DNA of 64,000 nt from Pseudomonas lini (lineage in GTDB: Bacteria > Pseudomonadota > Gammaproteobacteria > Pseudomonadales > Pseudomonadaceae): positions 310,001-374,000 of the forward strand of contig NZ_JYLB01000006.1 in NCBI RefSeq assembly GCF_001042905.1, written 5' to 3'. The position numbers were made by a program, and so were the translations under genes. Positions 1 through 9,544 of the stretch are shown in pieces (the first letter of the stretch is position 1; each line of letters starts with the position of its first letter). Below the pieces are notes generated by a model, which was not told the origin of the DNA, searched no databases, and saw only the letters and a program-made list of their open reading frames with translations.

Positions 1-303
1 GTTCGCCGGGTGATCGGCAAGCTCGACGCCGATGCGCCGCACGAAGTGCTGTTGGTGCTCGACGCCGGTACCGGCCAGAACGCCATCAACCAGGCCAAGC
101 AATTCAACCAGACCGTCGAACTGACCGGCCTGGCGCTGACCAAACTCGACGGCACCGCCAAGGGCGGGGTGATTTTCGCCCTGGCCAAGCAGTTTGGCTT
201 GCCGATTCGCTACATAGGCGTCGGCGAAGGCATCGACGATTTGCGTACTTTTGAAGCAGAACCCTTTGTCCAGGCATTGTTTGCCGAGCGGGAGCGTTCA
301 TGA
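1..303 (+). CDS. ftsY: Signal recognition particle receptor FtsY, C-terminal part
   Basis: The gene is cut by the left edge of the window, and only about the last 100 residues are present. FtsY is the SRP receptor GTPase that docks ribosome-SRP complexes at the inner membrane. The fragment shows the SRP-GTPase guanine-specificity motif TKLDGTAKGG and the typical end RYIGVGEGIDDLRTFEAEPFV. Its TGA stop overlaps the ATG of ftsE by four bases (ATGA), which points to translational coupling in the conserved ftsYEX operon. Confidence 0.96.
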   Translation, partial: VRRVIGKLDADAPHEVLLVLDAGTGQNAINQAKQFNQTVELTGLALTKLDGTAKGGVIFALAKQFGLPIRYIGVGEGIDDLRTFEAEPFVQALFAERERS

Positions 304-971
304 TTCGTTTCGAACAGGTCGGTAAACGCTACCCGAATGGTCACGTCGGCTTGCATGAGCTGAGCTTTCGAGTCCGTCGGGGCGAATTCTTGTTTGTCAC
401 CGGCCATTCCGGCGCCGGTAAAAGCACCTTGTTGCGGCTGTTGTTGGCCATGGAACGTCCGACCACCGGCAAATTGCTGTTGGCAGGGCAAGACCTGAGC
501 ACCATCAGCAATGCGCAGATTCCGTTCCTGCGCCGGCAAATCGGCGTGGTGTTCCAGAATCACCAGCTGCTGTTCGATCGCACGGTGTTCAACAACGTCG
601 CATTGCCTTTGCAGATCCTTGGCCTGTCCAAGGCCGAAGTCGCCAAGCGCGTGGACTCGGCCTTGGAGCGCGTGGCGCTCTCGGACAAGACCGATCTCTA
701 CCCCGGCGACCTGTCCACCGGCCAGCAACAGCGCGTCGGCATCGCCCGCGCCATCGTTCACCGCCCGGCCTTGCTGCTGGCGGATGAACCGACCGGTAAC
801 CTCGACCCGCGTCTGGCGGCAGAAATCATGGGCGTGTTCGAAGACATCAACCGTCTGGGCACCAGCGTGCTGATCGCCAGTCACGACCTGGCACTGATTG
901 CCCGCATGCGTCATCGCATGCTCACCCTGCAGCGTGGCCGATTGATCGGCGACGGGGAGGCTGGCGTATGA
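300..971 (+). CDS. ftsE: Cell division ATP-binding protein FtsE
   Basis: This 223-residue ABC-type ATPase works with FtsX at the divisome. In the family, ATP hydrolysis is transmitted through FtsX to periplasmic amidase activation. Visible motifs are the Walker A GHSGAGKST (residues 35-43), the Q-loop around FQNH, an ABC signature of the form LSTGQQQ (138-144) and Walker B LLLADEPTGNLD (from 158). Length is normal. The start overlaps ftsY and the stop overlaps ftsX by four bases, so the three genes are surely co-translated. Confidence 0.97.
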   Translation: MIRFEQVGKRYPNGHVGLHELSFRVRRGEFLFVTGHSGAGKSTLLRLLLAMERPTTGKLLLAGQDLSTISNAQIPFLRRQIGVVFQNHQLLFDRTVFNNVALPLQILGLSKAEVAKRVDSALERVALSDKTDLYPGDLSTGQQQRVGIARAIVHRPALLLADEPTGNLDPRLAAEIMGVFEDINRLGTSVLIASHDLALIARMRHRMLTLQRGRLIGDGEAGV

Positions 972-1996
972 GTGCAACACGTAGCCCCAAGGTTTCCGAG
1001 CGCGTGGCCCCGAAGGCCGCCGATCCGCAACCGCAGCAGCAGAAGAAAAAGCGCGACGATGACGATGGCCCGGACTTCTCTACGCTGTTCCGCGCCTGGG
1101 TTGAAAGCCATCGTGCGAGTTTGCTGGACAGCTTGCGCCGCTTGGGTAAACACCCGATCGGCAGCTTTTTCACCTGCATGGTGATGGCAGTTGCCCTCAG
1201 CTTGCCGATGGGCCTGTCACTTTTGCTAAGTAACGTCGAGCGTCTCGGCGGTTCCTGGCAGCGTGCGGCGCAGATTTCCCTGTACCTGCAACTCGATGCC
1301 AGCCCTGAACAGGGCGAGTCGTTGCGTGAGCAGATCAAGGGTATGCCGGGCGTGGCCGAGGCCGAATACGTGGGTCGCGATCAGGCGCTGGAAGAGTTCC
1401 AGCAGCAGTCCGGACTGGGCGAAGCGCTCAAGGAACTCCCGGAAAACCCGCTGCCGGGCGTGGTCCTGGTGACCCCGAACGAGGTCGACAAGCCTGCGCT
1501 TGAAGCATTGAGACAAAAACTTTCCGAATTGCCGAAGGTACAACAGGCGCAACTTGATCTAGTCTGGGTCGAGCGTCTGGCAGCCATCCTCAAGCTGGGC
1601 GACCGATTTGTCTTCGGTCTGACCGTGCTTTTGGTTTCTGCATTACTTTTGGTGATAGGCAATACCATTCGTCTTCATATTGAAAACCGCCGCACAGAGA
1701 TAGAAGTGATTAAACTCGTCGGCGGCACTGACAGCTATGTGCGCAGGCCCTTTCTGTATATGGGCGCGCTTTATGGCTTTGGTGCGGGGATTCTTTCCTG
1801 GGGTGTATTGGCGTTCGGCCTGAACTGGCTGAACGACGCGGTGGTTGGACTGGCCGGTTTATACGGCAGTGATTTTGCGCTGGCCGGAGTGCCAGTTGCC
1901 GACGGTCTATCGCTCTTGCTTGGCGCGGTGCTGTTGGGGTATATCGGTGCATGGATTGCAGTCGCACGCCACCTGCGGGAGCTTGCGCCAAAGTAA
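968..1996 (+). CDS. ftsX: Cell division membrane protein FtsX
   Basis: This is the 342-residue membrane partner of FtsE. It has a charged, Pro/Gln/Lys-rich cytoplasmic N-terminus (about 60 residues), a first membrane segment near residues 70-90, a large periplasmic loop (about 95-215), and three further membrane segments up to the end, including the conserved stretch IENRRTEIEVIKLVGGT between segments two and three. That architecture is diagnostic for FtsX. The start overlaps the ftsE stop (ATGA). The gap of 113 bases before rpoH leaves room for an independent promoter. Confidence 0.96.
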   Translation: MSATRSPKVSERVAPKAADPQPQQQKKKRDDDDGPDFSTLFRAWVESHRASLLDSLRRLGKHPIGSFFTCMVMAVALSLPMGLSLLLSNVERLGGSWQRAAQISLYLQLDASPEQGESLREQIKGMPGVAEAEYVGRDQALEEFQQQSGLGEALKELPENPLPGVVLVTPNEVDKPALEALRQKLSELPKVQQAQLDLVWVERLAAILKLGDRFVFGLTVLLVSALLLVIGNTIRLHIENRRTEIEVIKLVGGTDSYVRRPFLYMGALYGFGAGILSWGVLAFGLNWLNDAVVGLAGLYGSDFALAGVPVADGLSLLLGAVLLGYIGAWIAVARHLRELAPK

Positions 1997-2109
1997 TATC
2001 ATTTTGCTCGTATTGACCTTTCAGCGTTTATGGGAACTTGTTTTTTGGTTTCCGGTCAATTTTCGCAGTGCTGAACTGCACGAGTTAGGTAAGTCGGAGG
2101 TTTTTTCGT

Positions 2110-2964
2110 ATGACCAATTCTTTGCAACCTGCATATGCTCTGGTCCCGGGTGCGAACCTGGAGGCCTATGTGCACACGGTGAACAGCATTCCATTGCTGA
2201 CGCCGGAGCAGGAGCGTGAACTGGCCGAGAGTCTCTATTATGAGCAGGATTTGGGGGCGGCTCGGCAGATGGTGCTCGCCCACCTGCGTTTTGTCGTACA
2301 CATTGCCCGTAGCTATTCCGGCTACGGCCTGGCCCAGGCTGACCTGATCCAGGAAGGCAACGTCGGCCTGATGAAAGCGGTCAAGCGTTTCAACCCGGAA
2401 ATGGGTGTACGCCTGGTGTCCTTTGCGGTGCACTGGATCAAGGCGGAAATCCACGAGTTCATCCTGCGCAACTGGCGGATCGTGAAAGTCGCGACCACCA
2501 AGGCTCAGCGCAAGTTGTTCTTCAACCTGCGCAGCCAGAAGAAACGTCTGGCCTGGCTGAACAACGAGGAAGTCCATCGCGTGGCGGAAAGCCTCGGCGT
2601 AGAGCCGCGGGAAGTGCGCGAGATGGAAAGTCGCCTGACCGGCCATGACATGGCTTTCGACCCGGCCGCGGAAGCGGACGACGACAGTGCATTCCAGTCG
2701 CCGGCCAACTATCTGGAAGACCACCGGTACGATCCGGCCCGTCAACTGGAAGACGCCGACTGGAGCGACAACTCGAACCACAACCTGCACGAAGCGCTTG
2801 AAGTGCTGGACGACCGCAGTCGCGACATCCTCTACCAGCGTTGGCTGGCAGAAGAAAAAGCCACGCTGCACGACCTGGCGCAGAAGTACAACGTGTCGGC
2901 CGAGCGTATTCGTCAGCTCGAGAAGAGCGCGATGAACAAGCTCAAGTTGTCGATCGCCGCGTAA
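2110..2964 (+). CDS. rpoH: Heat-shock sigma factor RpoH (sigma-32)
   Basis: This is the 284-residue alternative sigma factor for heat-shock promoters. Sigma-70 region 2 is at about residues 50-125 ([18 protein letters not shown], then [20 protein letters not shown]). It is followed by the RpoH box QRKLFFNLR, which is specific to this subfamily, and by region 4 with a helix-turn-helix near the end ([18 protein letters not shown]). It lies after ftsX as in other gammaproteobacteria. A GGAGG sequence precedes the ATG. A strong terminator follows at once. Confidence 0.97.
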   Translation: MTNSLQPAYALVPGANLEAYVHTVNSIPLLTPEQERELAESLYYEQDLGAARQMVLAHLRFVVHIARSYSGYGLAQADLIQEGNVGLMKAVKRFNPEMGVRLVSFAVHWIKAEIHEFILRNWRIVKVATTKAQRKLFFNLRSQKKRLAWLNNEEVHRVAESLGVEPREVREMESRLTGHDMAFDPAAEADDDSAFQSPANYLEDHRYDPARQLEDADWSDNSNHNLHEALEVLDDRSRDILYQRWLAEEKATLHDLAQKYNVSAERIRQLEKSAMNKLKLSIAA

Positions 2965-2980
2965 CCTGCGCACCGGCAAT

Positions 2981-3015
2981 AAAAAACGCCCCGATCATTG
3001 ATCGGGGCGTTTTTG
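2981..3015 (+). terminator. Rho-independent terminator of rpoH
   Basis: A G+C-rich stem (CGCCCCGAT paired with ATCGGGGCG) is bounded by A-runs on the left and a T-run on the right, starting 17 bases after the rpoH stop. The A/T tails on both sides would let it work in either direction. Confidence 0.9.
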
Positions 3016-3040
3016 TTGGTGCCCGCTTACACCGAACCTC

Positions 3041-3132
3041 TGTAGGAGCGAGGCTTGCCCGCGAAAGCGGTGTGTCATTCAGAAATGATGTCGACTGACA
3101 CACCGCTTTCGCGGGCAAGCCTCGCTCCTACA
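3041..3132. repeat. REPIN (paired REP palindromes)
   Basis: Two inverted REP arms, beginning TGTAGGAGCGAGGCTTGCCC and ending with its reverse complement, enclose a loop of about 30 bases. It sits between the convergent rpoH and mtgA genes. It belongs to the fluorescent-pseudomonad REP family with the TGTRGGAGCG head. Confidence 0.9.
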
Positions 3133-3145
3133 AGGGGGCGTCAAG

Positions 3146-3868
3146 TTATTGGGACCAAGGTGCCCGGCGCGAATCGTTGAGCCCGAGCAGATAGCTGTCC
3201 CCGCCCAACTGACTCATCTGCTGCCGAATCCACCCGGCGCGTCTTGCAACGTAAGAGGTTGGATGGCTGGCGCTCCACACCCGCGGGTTCGGCAGTACTG
3301 CGGCCAGCAGACTCGCCTGCTGTCGGGATATCGAGCGAGCGCCCACACCAAAGTGATGCCGAGCCGCCGCTTCGGCGCCAAACACGCCTTCATCCCACTC
3401 GACGCTGTTGAGGTACACCTCAAGAATCCGCTGCTTGGGCCAGAACACCTCGATCAGCCCGGTAAACCAGACCTCCAGGCCTTTGCGCAGCCAGCTGCGG
3501 CCAGACCACAGAAACAGGTTCTTCGACACTTGCTGGCTCAGGGTGCTGGCGCCACGAATCGAGCCGCCGCGTTCGTTATGCGCAAACGCCGCCTGAATCG
3601 CGCCGATATCAAAGCCCCAGTGCTCGGGAAACTTCTGGTCTTCACCGGCAATCACCGCGACTTTCAGGTCGTCGGAGATTTCATCCCAGGGTTTCCAGGT
3701 GCGTTGCAAGTCAATGGGCTCGCCGTCGAACCAGGATTCGATCTTGCGCTCGACCATCAGCGCCGTTCCCGGCGGCGGCACCACCCGAAACAGCAGCACC
3801 AGCAAAACACTGCCGACCGCGAACCAGAGCAGGGCCTTTGTGAAACGACGGAAAATTAACTGCAGCAT
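3146..3868 (-). CDS. mtgA: Monofunctional biosynthetic peptidoglycan transglycosylase
   Basis: This is a 240-residue GT51-family enzyme that polymerises lipid II into glycan strands without a transpeptidase domain. One N-terminal membrane anchor spans residues 12-30. The catalytic motif IAGEDQKFPEHWGFD has its Glu at residue 76, followed by the conserved GASTLSQQVSKNLFL, RKGLEVWFT, ILEVYLN and QQASLLAAVLPNP blocks. The length fits the family. It is convergent with rpoH and divergent from the DUF423 gene. Confidence 0.96.
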   Translation of the reverse strand: MLQLIFRRFTKALLWFAVGSVLLVLLFRVVPPPGTALMVERKIESWFDGEPIDLQRTWKPWDEISDDLKVAVIAGEDQKFPEHWGFDIGAIQAAFAHNERGGSIRGASTLSQQVSKNLFLWSGRSWLRKGLEVWFTGLIEVFWPKQRILEVYLNSVEWDEGVFGAEAAARHHFGVGARSISRQQASLLAAVLPNPRVWSASHPTSYVARRAGWIRQQMSQLGGDSYLLGLNDSRRAPWSQ

Positions 3869-3942
3869 AGAGATGGCTTGGCCGAACCCGTTGAGCCGGC
3901 CATTATACAGACCCTGTTGATCGAGTCTGACTGGAGTTCTTC

Positions 3943-4314
3943 ATGTTGCGTGGCTTCCTGATGCTGGCTGCTTTTTTCGGCTTCACCGGTGTTGCCTTGG
4001 GCGCATTCGCCGCCCATGGCTTGAAAAGCCGCCTGAGCGCCGAGTACCTGGCGATTTTCCATACGGGCGTCACCTATCAACTGGTGCACACCCTGGCGTT
4101 GCTGGGTGTAGCGCTGCTCGCCACGCAGATTCCCGGTCGACTGATCACCTGGGCCGGCGCATCATTTGCTATTGGCATTGTGTTGTTTTCCGGCAGCCTG
4201 TACCTGCTGACGATAACGGGCATCAGCAAGCTCGGGATCGTTACGCCCTTCGGTGGCCTGGCGTTCCTGGTCGGCTGGGTTTGCCTGGGACTTGCCGCCT
4301 GGCGGTTGAGCTGA
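3943..4314 (+). CDS. DUF423 family small membrane protein
   Basis: This 123-residue protein has four predicted hydrophobic segments. The N-terminal pattern ALGAFAAHGL and the central FHTGVTYQLVHTLALL are typical of DUF423 (YgdD-like) inner-membrane proteins, whose function is not established. The 74-base gap to the divergent mtgA probably holds its promoter. Confidence 0.88.
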   Translation: MLRGFLMLAAFFGFTGVALGAFAAHGLKSRLSAEYLAIFHTGVTYQLVHTLALLGVALLATQIPGRLITWAGASFAIGIVLFSGSLYLLTITGISKLGIVTPFGGLAFLVGWVCLGLAAWRLS

Positions 4315-4404
4315 CCACGCGGTCCATTTCGTGACGAATGGCTTGGGTCGGCCTGACTGATCGGGCTAGAATGCCAGCCCCTAAAAATGATGGCGGCATT
4401 CGGT

Positions 4405-4605
4405 ATGCGCATTCAATTGAACGGCGAATCCCTTGAACTGCCCGACGGTGAAACCGTTGCGGCCCTGCTGACCCGTCTGGAACTGACCGGACGCCGGGTG
4501 GCGGTCGAACTCAATCTGGATATCGTCCCGCGCAGCCAGCATGCAGAAACCACGCTGAACGACGGCGATTCCGTCGAAGTGGTTCACGCTATCGGCGGCG
4601 GCTAG
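4405..4605 (+). CDS. thiS: Sulfur carrier protein ThiS
   Basis: This 66-residue ubiquitin-like protein ends in Gly-Gly, the C-terminus that is adenylated and converted to a thiocarboxylate to donate sulfur to the thiazole ring of thiamine. I chose the ATG at 4405 (MRIQLNGES) because that is the family start. An upstream in-frame ATG at 4387 would add six residues. thiG follows 60 bases downstream. Confidence 0.95.
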   Translation: MRIQLNGESLELPDGETVAALLTRLELTGRRVAVELNLDIVPRSQHAETTLNDGDSVEVVHAIGGG

Positions 4606-4665
4606 TCGTCCGGCCCTTAAGGGCACAGAATTCTGCAAGAACCTCATCCCTACAGAGGATTTCCC

Positions 4666-5460
4666 ATGAGCATCGTTCGTAGCGACAAGCCCTTCGTCCT
4701 GGCCGGTCGTACTTACCAGTCGCGTTTGCTGGTAGGTACCGGCAAGTACCGTGACATGGAAGAAACCCGCCTGGCCATCGAAGCCTCGGGTGCCGAGATC
4801 GTCACCTTCGCCGTGCGCCGCACCAACCTCGGCCAGAACCCGGGCGAACCGAACCTGCTCGAAGTCCTGTCGCCAGATCGCTACACCTTCCTGCCTAACA
4901 CCGCCGGCTGCTTCGACGCTACCGAGGCTGTGCGCACCTGCCGTCTGGCCCGTGAGCTGCTCGGTGGCCACAACCTGGTGAAGCTGGAAGTGCTGGCGGA
5001 CCAGAAAACCCTGTTCCCCAACGTGATCGAAACCCTCAAGGCCGCCGAAGTGCTGGTCAAGGAAGGTTTCGACGTGATGGTCTACACCAGCGATGACCCA
5101 ATCATCGCCCGTCAACTGGCGGAAATCGGCGTTATCGCGGTGATGCCGCTGGCCGGTCTGATCGGCACGGGCCTGGGGATCTGCAACCCGTACAACCTGC
5201 AGATTATCCTCGAAGAAGCGAAAATTCCGGTGCTGGTGGATGCTGGTGTCGGTACTGCCTCCGACGCCACCATCGCCATGGAACTGGGCTGTGAAGCGGT
5301 GCTGATGAACTCGGCCATCGCCCATGCCCAGCAGCCGATCATGATGGCTGAAGCCATGAAACACGCCATCGTTGCAGGTCGCTTGGCCTACCTCGCCGGC
5401 CGCATGCCGAAAAAACTCTATGCCAGCGCCTCCTCGCCGCTGGATGGTCTGATCAAGTAA
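4666..5460 (+). CDS. thiG: Thiazole synthase ThiG
   Basis: This 264-residue TIM-barrel enzyme makes the thiazole phosphate of thiamine from deoxyxylulose phosphate, dehydroglycine or iminoglycine and ThiS-thiocarboxylate. Features are the N-terminal [10 protein letters not shown], the likely Schiff-base lysine in LVKLEVL (K106), and the phosphate-binding glycine segments [10 protein letters not shown] and [11 protein letters not shown]. Length is normal. It is in an operon with thiS, and trmB begins 10 bases downstream. Confidence 0.97.
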   Translation: MSIVRSDKPFVLAGRTYQSRLLVGTGKYRDMEETRLAIEASGAEIVTFAVRRTNLGQNPGEPNLLEVLSPDRYTFLPNTAGCFDATEAVRTCRLARELLGGHNLVKLEVLADQKTLFPNVIETLKAAEVLVKEGFDVMVYTSDDPIIARQLAEIGVIAVMPLAGLIGTGLGICNPYNLQIILEEAKIPVLVDAGVGTASDATIAMELGCEAVLMNSAIAHAQQPIMMAEAMKHAIVAGRLAYLAGRMPKKLYASASSPLDGLIK

Positions 5461-5469
5461 GAGCCATTG

Positions 5470-6195
5470 ATGACTGAATCAAACGAAACGCCTATCCAGC
5501 CGGAAGAAGGCGAAGAGCGCCAACACCGCCGCATCAAGAGTTTCGTGATGCGCGCCGGGCGCATGACCGAAGGCCAGCAGCGCGGTCTGGACCAAGGTAC
5601 GCCGCTGTTCGTACTGCCTTTGGCCGATGCGCCGGTGGACTTCGATCAGGTGTTCGGACGCTCGGCACCGCGCTCGCTGGAAATCGGCTTCGGCATGGGC
5701 CACTCGCTGCTGGAAATGGCCGCGGCCTCGCCGGAGCAGGATTTCATTGGCGTTGAGGTTCACCGTCCGGGTGTCGGCGCGCTGCTCAATGGCGTGCTGA
5801 CTCAGGGCCTGACCAACCTGCGCGTTTACGATTGCGATGCGATCGAAGTGCTCAACCGTTGCATCGCCGACAACAGCCTCGATCGCCTGATGCTGTTTTT
5901 CCCGGATCCGTGGCACAAGAGCCGTCACCACAAGCGTCGTATCGTGCAGGCGTCGTTCGCTGAACTGGTGCGCAGCAAGTTGAAGGTCGGCGGTGTGTTA
6001 CACATGGCCACTGACTGGGAACCGTACGCTGAGTACATGCTGGAAGTGATGAACGTCGCCCCGGGCTATCGCAACCTCGCCGAAGACGGCAAATGCGTCC
6101 CGCGCCCGACCGAACGGCCGATCACCAAGTTCGAACGCCGCGGCGAACGTCTTGGGCACGGCGTGTGGGATCTGAAGTTCGAAAAACAGTCCTAA
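5470..6195 (+). CDS. trmB: tRNA (guanine-N7-)-methyltransferase TrmB
   Basis: This 241-residue SAM-dependent enzyme forms m7G46 in tRNA. The SAM site reads [15 protein letters not shown], and the family motif [16 protein letters not shown] is intact. I chose the ATG at 5470 rather than the TTG at 5467. The spacing behind thiG suggests co-transcription with thiamine genes, as seen in other pseudomonads. Confidence 0.96.
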   Translation: MTESNETPIQPEEGEERQHRRIKSFVMRAGRMTEGQQRGLDQGTPLFVLPLADAPVDFDQVFGRSAPRSLEIGFGMGHSLLEMAAASPEQDFIGVEVHRPGVGALLNGVLTQGLTNLRVYDCDAIEVLNRCIADNSLDRLMLFFPDPWHKSRHHKRRIVQASFAELVRSKLKVGGVLHMATDWEPYAEYMLEVMNVAPGYRNLAEDGKCVPRPTERPITKFERRGERLGHGVWDLKFEKQS

Positions 6196-6210
6196 GCCCT
6201 ACGCAATACC

Positions 6211-6306
6211 AAATGTGGGAGCGGGCTTGCTCGCGAAGACGGTTCATCATTCAACGCTAATGTTGATTGACACGACGCCTTCGCGAGCAAGCCCGCTCCC
6301 ACATTT
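6211..6306. repeat. REPIN
   Basis: Inverted arms AAATGTGGGAGCGGGCTTGC and its complement enclose a central loop, between trmB and the convergent DUF3392 gene. Confidence 0.88.
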
Positions 6307-6327
6307 GTTTTGTGTTGTGCTTGGAGA

Positions 6328-6651
6328 TCAGCGGCGGTCTGCTACGACGCCGATCAACACCAGCACCACCAACAACACCGGTGCCAGGCTGTAGTTGTTG
6401 AACTGGCTCAGGCCTTTGATGATCCATGGCGTTGCATAGATCAGCGCCACGCCGCTGCCGACCATGCACAGCAGGGCCATCAGCGGGACGCGCAAGGCGC
6501 CGGCGATGCTGCCCAGGCGTTGGTCGACCCAGCCTTTGATGTCGGCGCCAAACAGCACCAGCAGACAGCCCACCAGCGCCAGAGAGATTTCCGACAGGTT
6601 GCTACGGCTCCAGCGGGACACGGTGGCGAGCAGGTCGAGTACCAGATCCAT
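6328..6651 (-). CDS. DUF3392 family membrane protein
   Basis: This 107-residue protein has three hydrophobic segments (about residues 20-38, 53-75 and 86-104). It resembles the pseudomonad DUF3392 family, which has no known function. It starts nine bases after the hemW stop and is probably the last gene of that leftward operon. Confidence 0.75.
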   Translation of the reverse strand: MDLVLDLLATVSRWSRSNLSEISLALVGCLLVLFGADIKGWVDQRLGSIAGALRVPLMALLCMVGSGVALIYATPWIIKGLSQFNNYSLAPVLLVVLVLIGVVADRR

Positions 6652-6660
6652 TCGATTTCC

Positions 6661-7866
6661 TTATGTCAGAAAATTCTGCAGCAAGTCATTGAGAAAGAGT
6701 TGTCCGCGCAATGTGGCCGCCAGACGTGACGGTTCGACCTGCAACAAGCCACTTTGTTCGGCCTCGCGCCGGCCTTCAGCCAGGCTTTCCAGAGGCAGCC
6801 CGGTGCGCTCTGGATATAACCGCGCTTCGACGCCCTCGGTCAGGCGCAAGGCGTTCATCAGGAACTCGAACGGCAGCTCTTCGTTGGTCAGGGCTTTCTC
6901 GCCGGCCTGGAAGCTTTTGGCCGGGTTGAGGTAGTCCTTCGGCAGGCGGGTCTTCCAGGTGCGCACGATGCGCCCGTCCGGATGGCTGAGCTTGCCGTGG
7001 GCGCCGGCGCCGATGCCGATGAAGTCGCCGAAACTCCAGTAATTGAGGTTATGCCGCGCCGCACGACCGGGCTGGGCATAGGCCGAAACTTCGTATTGCG
7101 CGTAACCGTGTTCGGCCAATAGCGCCTGACCGGCCTCCTGAATATCCCACAGGGTGTCGTCTTCCGGCAGCGTCGGCGGCTGGTTCCAGAACACCGTGTT
7201 CGGTTCCAGCGTCAGCTGATACCAGGACAGGTGCGTCGGCTTCAGGGCAATGGCCTGGCGCAGGTCGTTCAGGGCATCGTCCAGCGACTGATCGGGCAAA
7301 CCATGCATCAGGTCCAGATTGAAGTTGTCGAAGCCGGCCTGACGGGCCATGCCGGCGGCACGCACGGCTTCGTCGCCGTTGTGAATCCGCCCCAGGGCCT
7401 TGAGTTTCTCTTCCTGAAAGCTCTGGATGCCGATCGACAGGCGATTGATGCCCAGCGCCCGGTAGGCGCGGAACTTCTCCTGCTCGAACGTTCCGGGGTT
7501 GGCTTCCAGGGTGATTTCAATGTCGCTGGCAAACGGAATACGTTGCTCGACACCCTTGAGCAAACGGCCCAGAGCCTCGGCGCTGAACAGGCTTGGCGTA
7601 CCGCCACCGAAGAAGATCGAACTCAGCTCGCGATCATAGACCGCATGCAGGTCTTGATCGAGATCGGCCAGAAGGGTGTCGACATATTCTTCTTCCGGCA
7701 ACACGGGGCTGGCGGTGTGGGAGTTGAAGTCGCAATAAGGGCATTTGCGTACACACCACGGGATGTGGATGTACAACGCCAGTGGCGGCAACACGGGCAG
7801 GGCCGCTCGAGGCGATTGTGCGGCGCCGCCGAAGATCAGCGGCGACGCGGACGAGTCATGGATCAT
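6661..7866 (-). CDS. hemW: Heme chaperone HemW (radical SAM, HemN-like)
   Basis: This 401-residue radical SAM protein has the [4Fe-4S] motif CVRKCPYC (C38, C42, C45) near the N-terminus, then [10 protein letters not shown] and the HemN-type C-terminal domain. HemW proteins are heme chaperones, not the oxygen-independent coproporphyrinogen oxidase they are often named after, because they lack the extra N-terminal segment of HemN. I chose the ATG at 7866 because it overlaps the rdgB stop (ATGA). A longer frame upstream has no support. Confidence 0.93.
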   Translation of the reverse strand: MIHDSSASPLIFGGAAQSPRAALPVLPPLALYIHIPWCVRKCPYCDFNSHTASPVLPEEEYVDTLLADLDQDLHAVYDRELSSIFFGGGTPSLFSAEALGRLLKGVEQRIPFASDIEITLEANPGTFEQEKFRAYRALGINRLSIGIQSFQEEKLKALGRIHNGDEAVRAAGMARQAGFDNFNLDLMHGLPDQSLDDALNDLRQAIALKPTHLSWYQLTLEPNTVFWNQPPTLPEDDTLWDIQEAGQALLAEHGYAQYEVSAYAQPGRAARHNLNYWSFGDFIGIGAGAHGKLSHPDGRIVRTWKTRLPKDYLNPAKSFQAGEKALTNEELPFEFLMNALRLTEGVEARLYPERTGLPLESLAEGRREAEQSGLLQVEPSRLAATLRGQLFLNDLLQNFLT

Positions 7867-8459
7867 TTCAGGCCCAGACGCTGGCGCAGCAGATCCATTG
7901 CACGGGCGCGGTGGCTGATGAGGTTCTTGTCGCTCGGGCTCAGCTCGGCGCTGGAGCACTCGCGCTCCGGCACCCAGAACAGTGGATCGTAGCCAAAACC
8001 GTGCTCACCGCTGGCCTGGGTCAGGATGCGCCCATGCCACAGGCCTTCGCAGAGAATCGGCAACGGATCGTCGGCATGACGCACCAATGCCAACACACAG
8101 ACGAACTGCGCACCGCGCTCGGCTTCGGGCACGTCTTTCAACACGTCGAGCAGTTTGGCGTTGTTCGCCGCATCGCCTTTACCGTCGGCGTAACGGGCCG
8201 AATAGATACCCGGCGCACCGCCGAGGAAATCCACCGCCAGCCCCGAATCGTCGGCCAAGGCTGGCAGGCCGGAAATGCGCGAGGCATTGCGGGCCTTGAG
8301 AATGGCGTTCTCGACGAACGACAGGCCGGTTTCTTCAGGCTCGACGCTGCTGAACTCGCCGATCGAGCGCAAATGCACCGATTCGCCGAGCATGGCCTGG
8401 AGTTCCTTGAGTTTGCCGGCGTTATGGCTGGCCAGTACGAGTTGCGTGAAATTCATCAT
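7863..8459 (-). CDS. rdgB: XTP/dITP diphosphatase RdgB (HAM1 family)
   Basis: This 198-residue house-cleaning pyrophosphatase removes dITP and XTP from the nucleotide pool. The N-terminal [15 protein letters not shown], the central [23 protein letters not shown] and the C-terminal GFGYDPLF and SHRARA motifs are all present. Two adjacent ATGs (8459 and 8456) could start it. The first overlaps the stop of the upstream DUF4426 gene, which favours 8459. Confidence 0.95.
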   Translation of the reverse strand: MMNFTQLVLASHNAGKLKELQAMLGESVHLRSIGEFSSVEPEETGLSFVENAILKARNASRISGLPALADDSGLAVDFLGGAPGIYSARYADGKGDAANNAKLLDVLKDVPEAERGAQFVCVLALVRHADDPLPILCEGLWHGRILTQASGEHGFGYDPLFWVPERECSSAELSPSDKNLISHRARAMDLLRQRLGLK

Positions 8460-8890
8460 TGGCCAGGGAAAAGCTCTTGTTGGAAACTGATAGTGTTGGT
8501 TTTGTCGCCGGTCTGCACCTTGATGTCAAAGGTGCGGATTTCCTGCTGATCCACCGGGAACTGGGCGATGTAGTAGACCGCGCCTGTTTCAGTGATCTGT
8601 TTGAACTTCAACGGGATGCTTTGGCTAGTCAGGTCTTTGACCGTGCCGCTGACCTGAGCCGTCTGTGGTTTACCTTCCTTGAGTACCGAGACGTTGATCA
8701 CGCCTTGATTCTTGCTGCGGTTCAGCTCGGCCGCTTTGGCGATATCCGGTGTCAGGAAGGTGGAATTGAAGGTGTTGTAGTGCACCGTCACGTCGCCAAA
8801 GGTTTCCTTGCGCTCGCCCTTGATGACATCGGCGGCCATGGTGGTGACGCTCAGGCAGGCAGTAAGTAAAAACAGTGCTAGACGACCCAT
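8456..8890 (-). CDS. DUF4426 exported protein
   Basis: This 144-residue protein has a signal peptide ([20 protein letters not shown]) and a mature, beta-rich sequence with the conserved start of a DUF4426 domain ([21 protein letters not shown]). The function is unknown. It is consistently found between metW and rdgB in pseudomonads. Its stop overlaps the rdgB start by four bases, so the two are co-translated. Confidence 0.88.
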   Translation of the reverse strand: MGRLALFLLTACLSVTTMAADVIKGERKETFGDVTVHYNTFNSTFLTPDIAKAAELNRSKNQGVINVSVLKEGKPQTAQVSGTVKDLTSQSIPLKFKQITETGAVYYIAQFPVDQQEIRTFDIKVQTGDKTNTISFQQELFPGQ

Positions 8891-8916
8891 GATGATTCTC
8901 CTCGAAGTGTCGTGAT

Positions 8917-9537
8917 TCAGACCGCGACCTTGTGGTCCGGCAGACCGGGGCTACTGACGCGGTAGATGCCGATCTCACCTAACAGATTAGGCCATAGCTT
9001 ACTGGCCCACCCATGCCGATGCTGTTGATCCACGGCAAGCCGATCAATGACCTTGGCTTCACGTTCGCGACACAGCGCTTCAAAGTCTTCGAAAGTACAG
9101 AAGTGGATGTTCGGCGTGTTGTACCAGGTGTACGGCAGAAAATCGGACACCGGCATCCGGCCCTTGCTCGCCAGGTACCAGCGGCAGCGCCAGTGACCGA
9201 AGTTGGGGAAGGTGATGATGCACTGGCGGCCGACGCGCAGCATTTCGTCGAGGATCTTGTCCGGGTAATGCACCGCTTGCAGTGCCTGAGTCATGACCAC
9301 GACGTCGAAGCTGTTGCTGGCGAAGTTGCCCAGGCCCTTGTCCAGATCCTGCTCGATGACGTTGATGCCCTTGGCCACGCACTCGGCAATGTTGTCCGGG
9401 TCGTTTTCCAGGCCATAGCCGGTAACCTGTTTGTGGTCACGCAGCCAGGTCAGCAACTCGCCGTCACCGCAACCGAGGTCGAGCACGCGGCTGCCGGCGG
9501 GGATCCATTCCTGGATGATTTCCAGATCGGCTCTCAT
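8917..9537 (-). CDS. metW: Methionine biosynthesis protein MetW
   Basis: This 206-residue class I methyltransferase-fold protein has SAM-binding residues VLDLGCGDGELLTWL near the N-terminus. MetW is encoded beside metX and is needed for full homoserine acyltransferase activity in the organisms where it has been studied. It lies seven bases after the metX stop. Confidence 0.95.
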   Translation of the reverse strand: MRADLEIIQEWIPAGSRVLDLGCGDGELLTWLRDHKQVTGYGLENDPDNIAECVAKGINVIEQDLDKGLGNFASNSFDVVVMTQALQAVHYPDKILDEMLRVGRQCIITFPNFGHWRCRWYLASKGRMPVSDFLPYTWYNTPNIHFCTFEDFEALCREREAKVIDRLAVDQQHRHGWASKLWPNLLGEIGIYRVSSPGLPDHKVAV

Positions 9538-9544
9538 GTCTTCC

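Noticed and set aside
2001-2109. Sigma-70 promoter for rpoH with TTGACC at 2013
   Set aside because: A -35-like hexamer is present, but no acceptable -10 lies at the right distance, so I did not list it.
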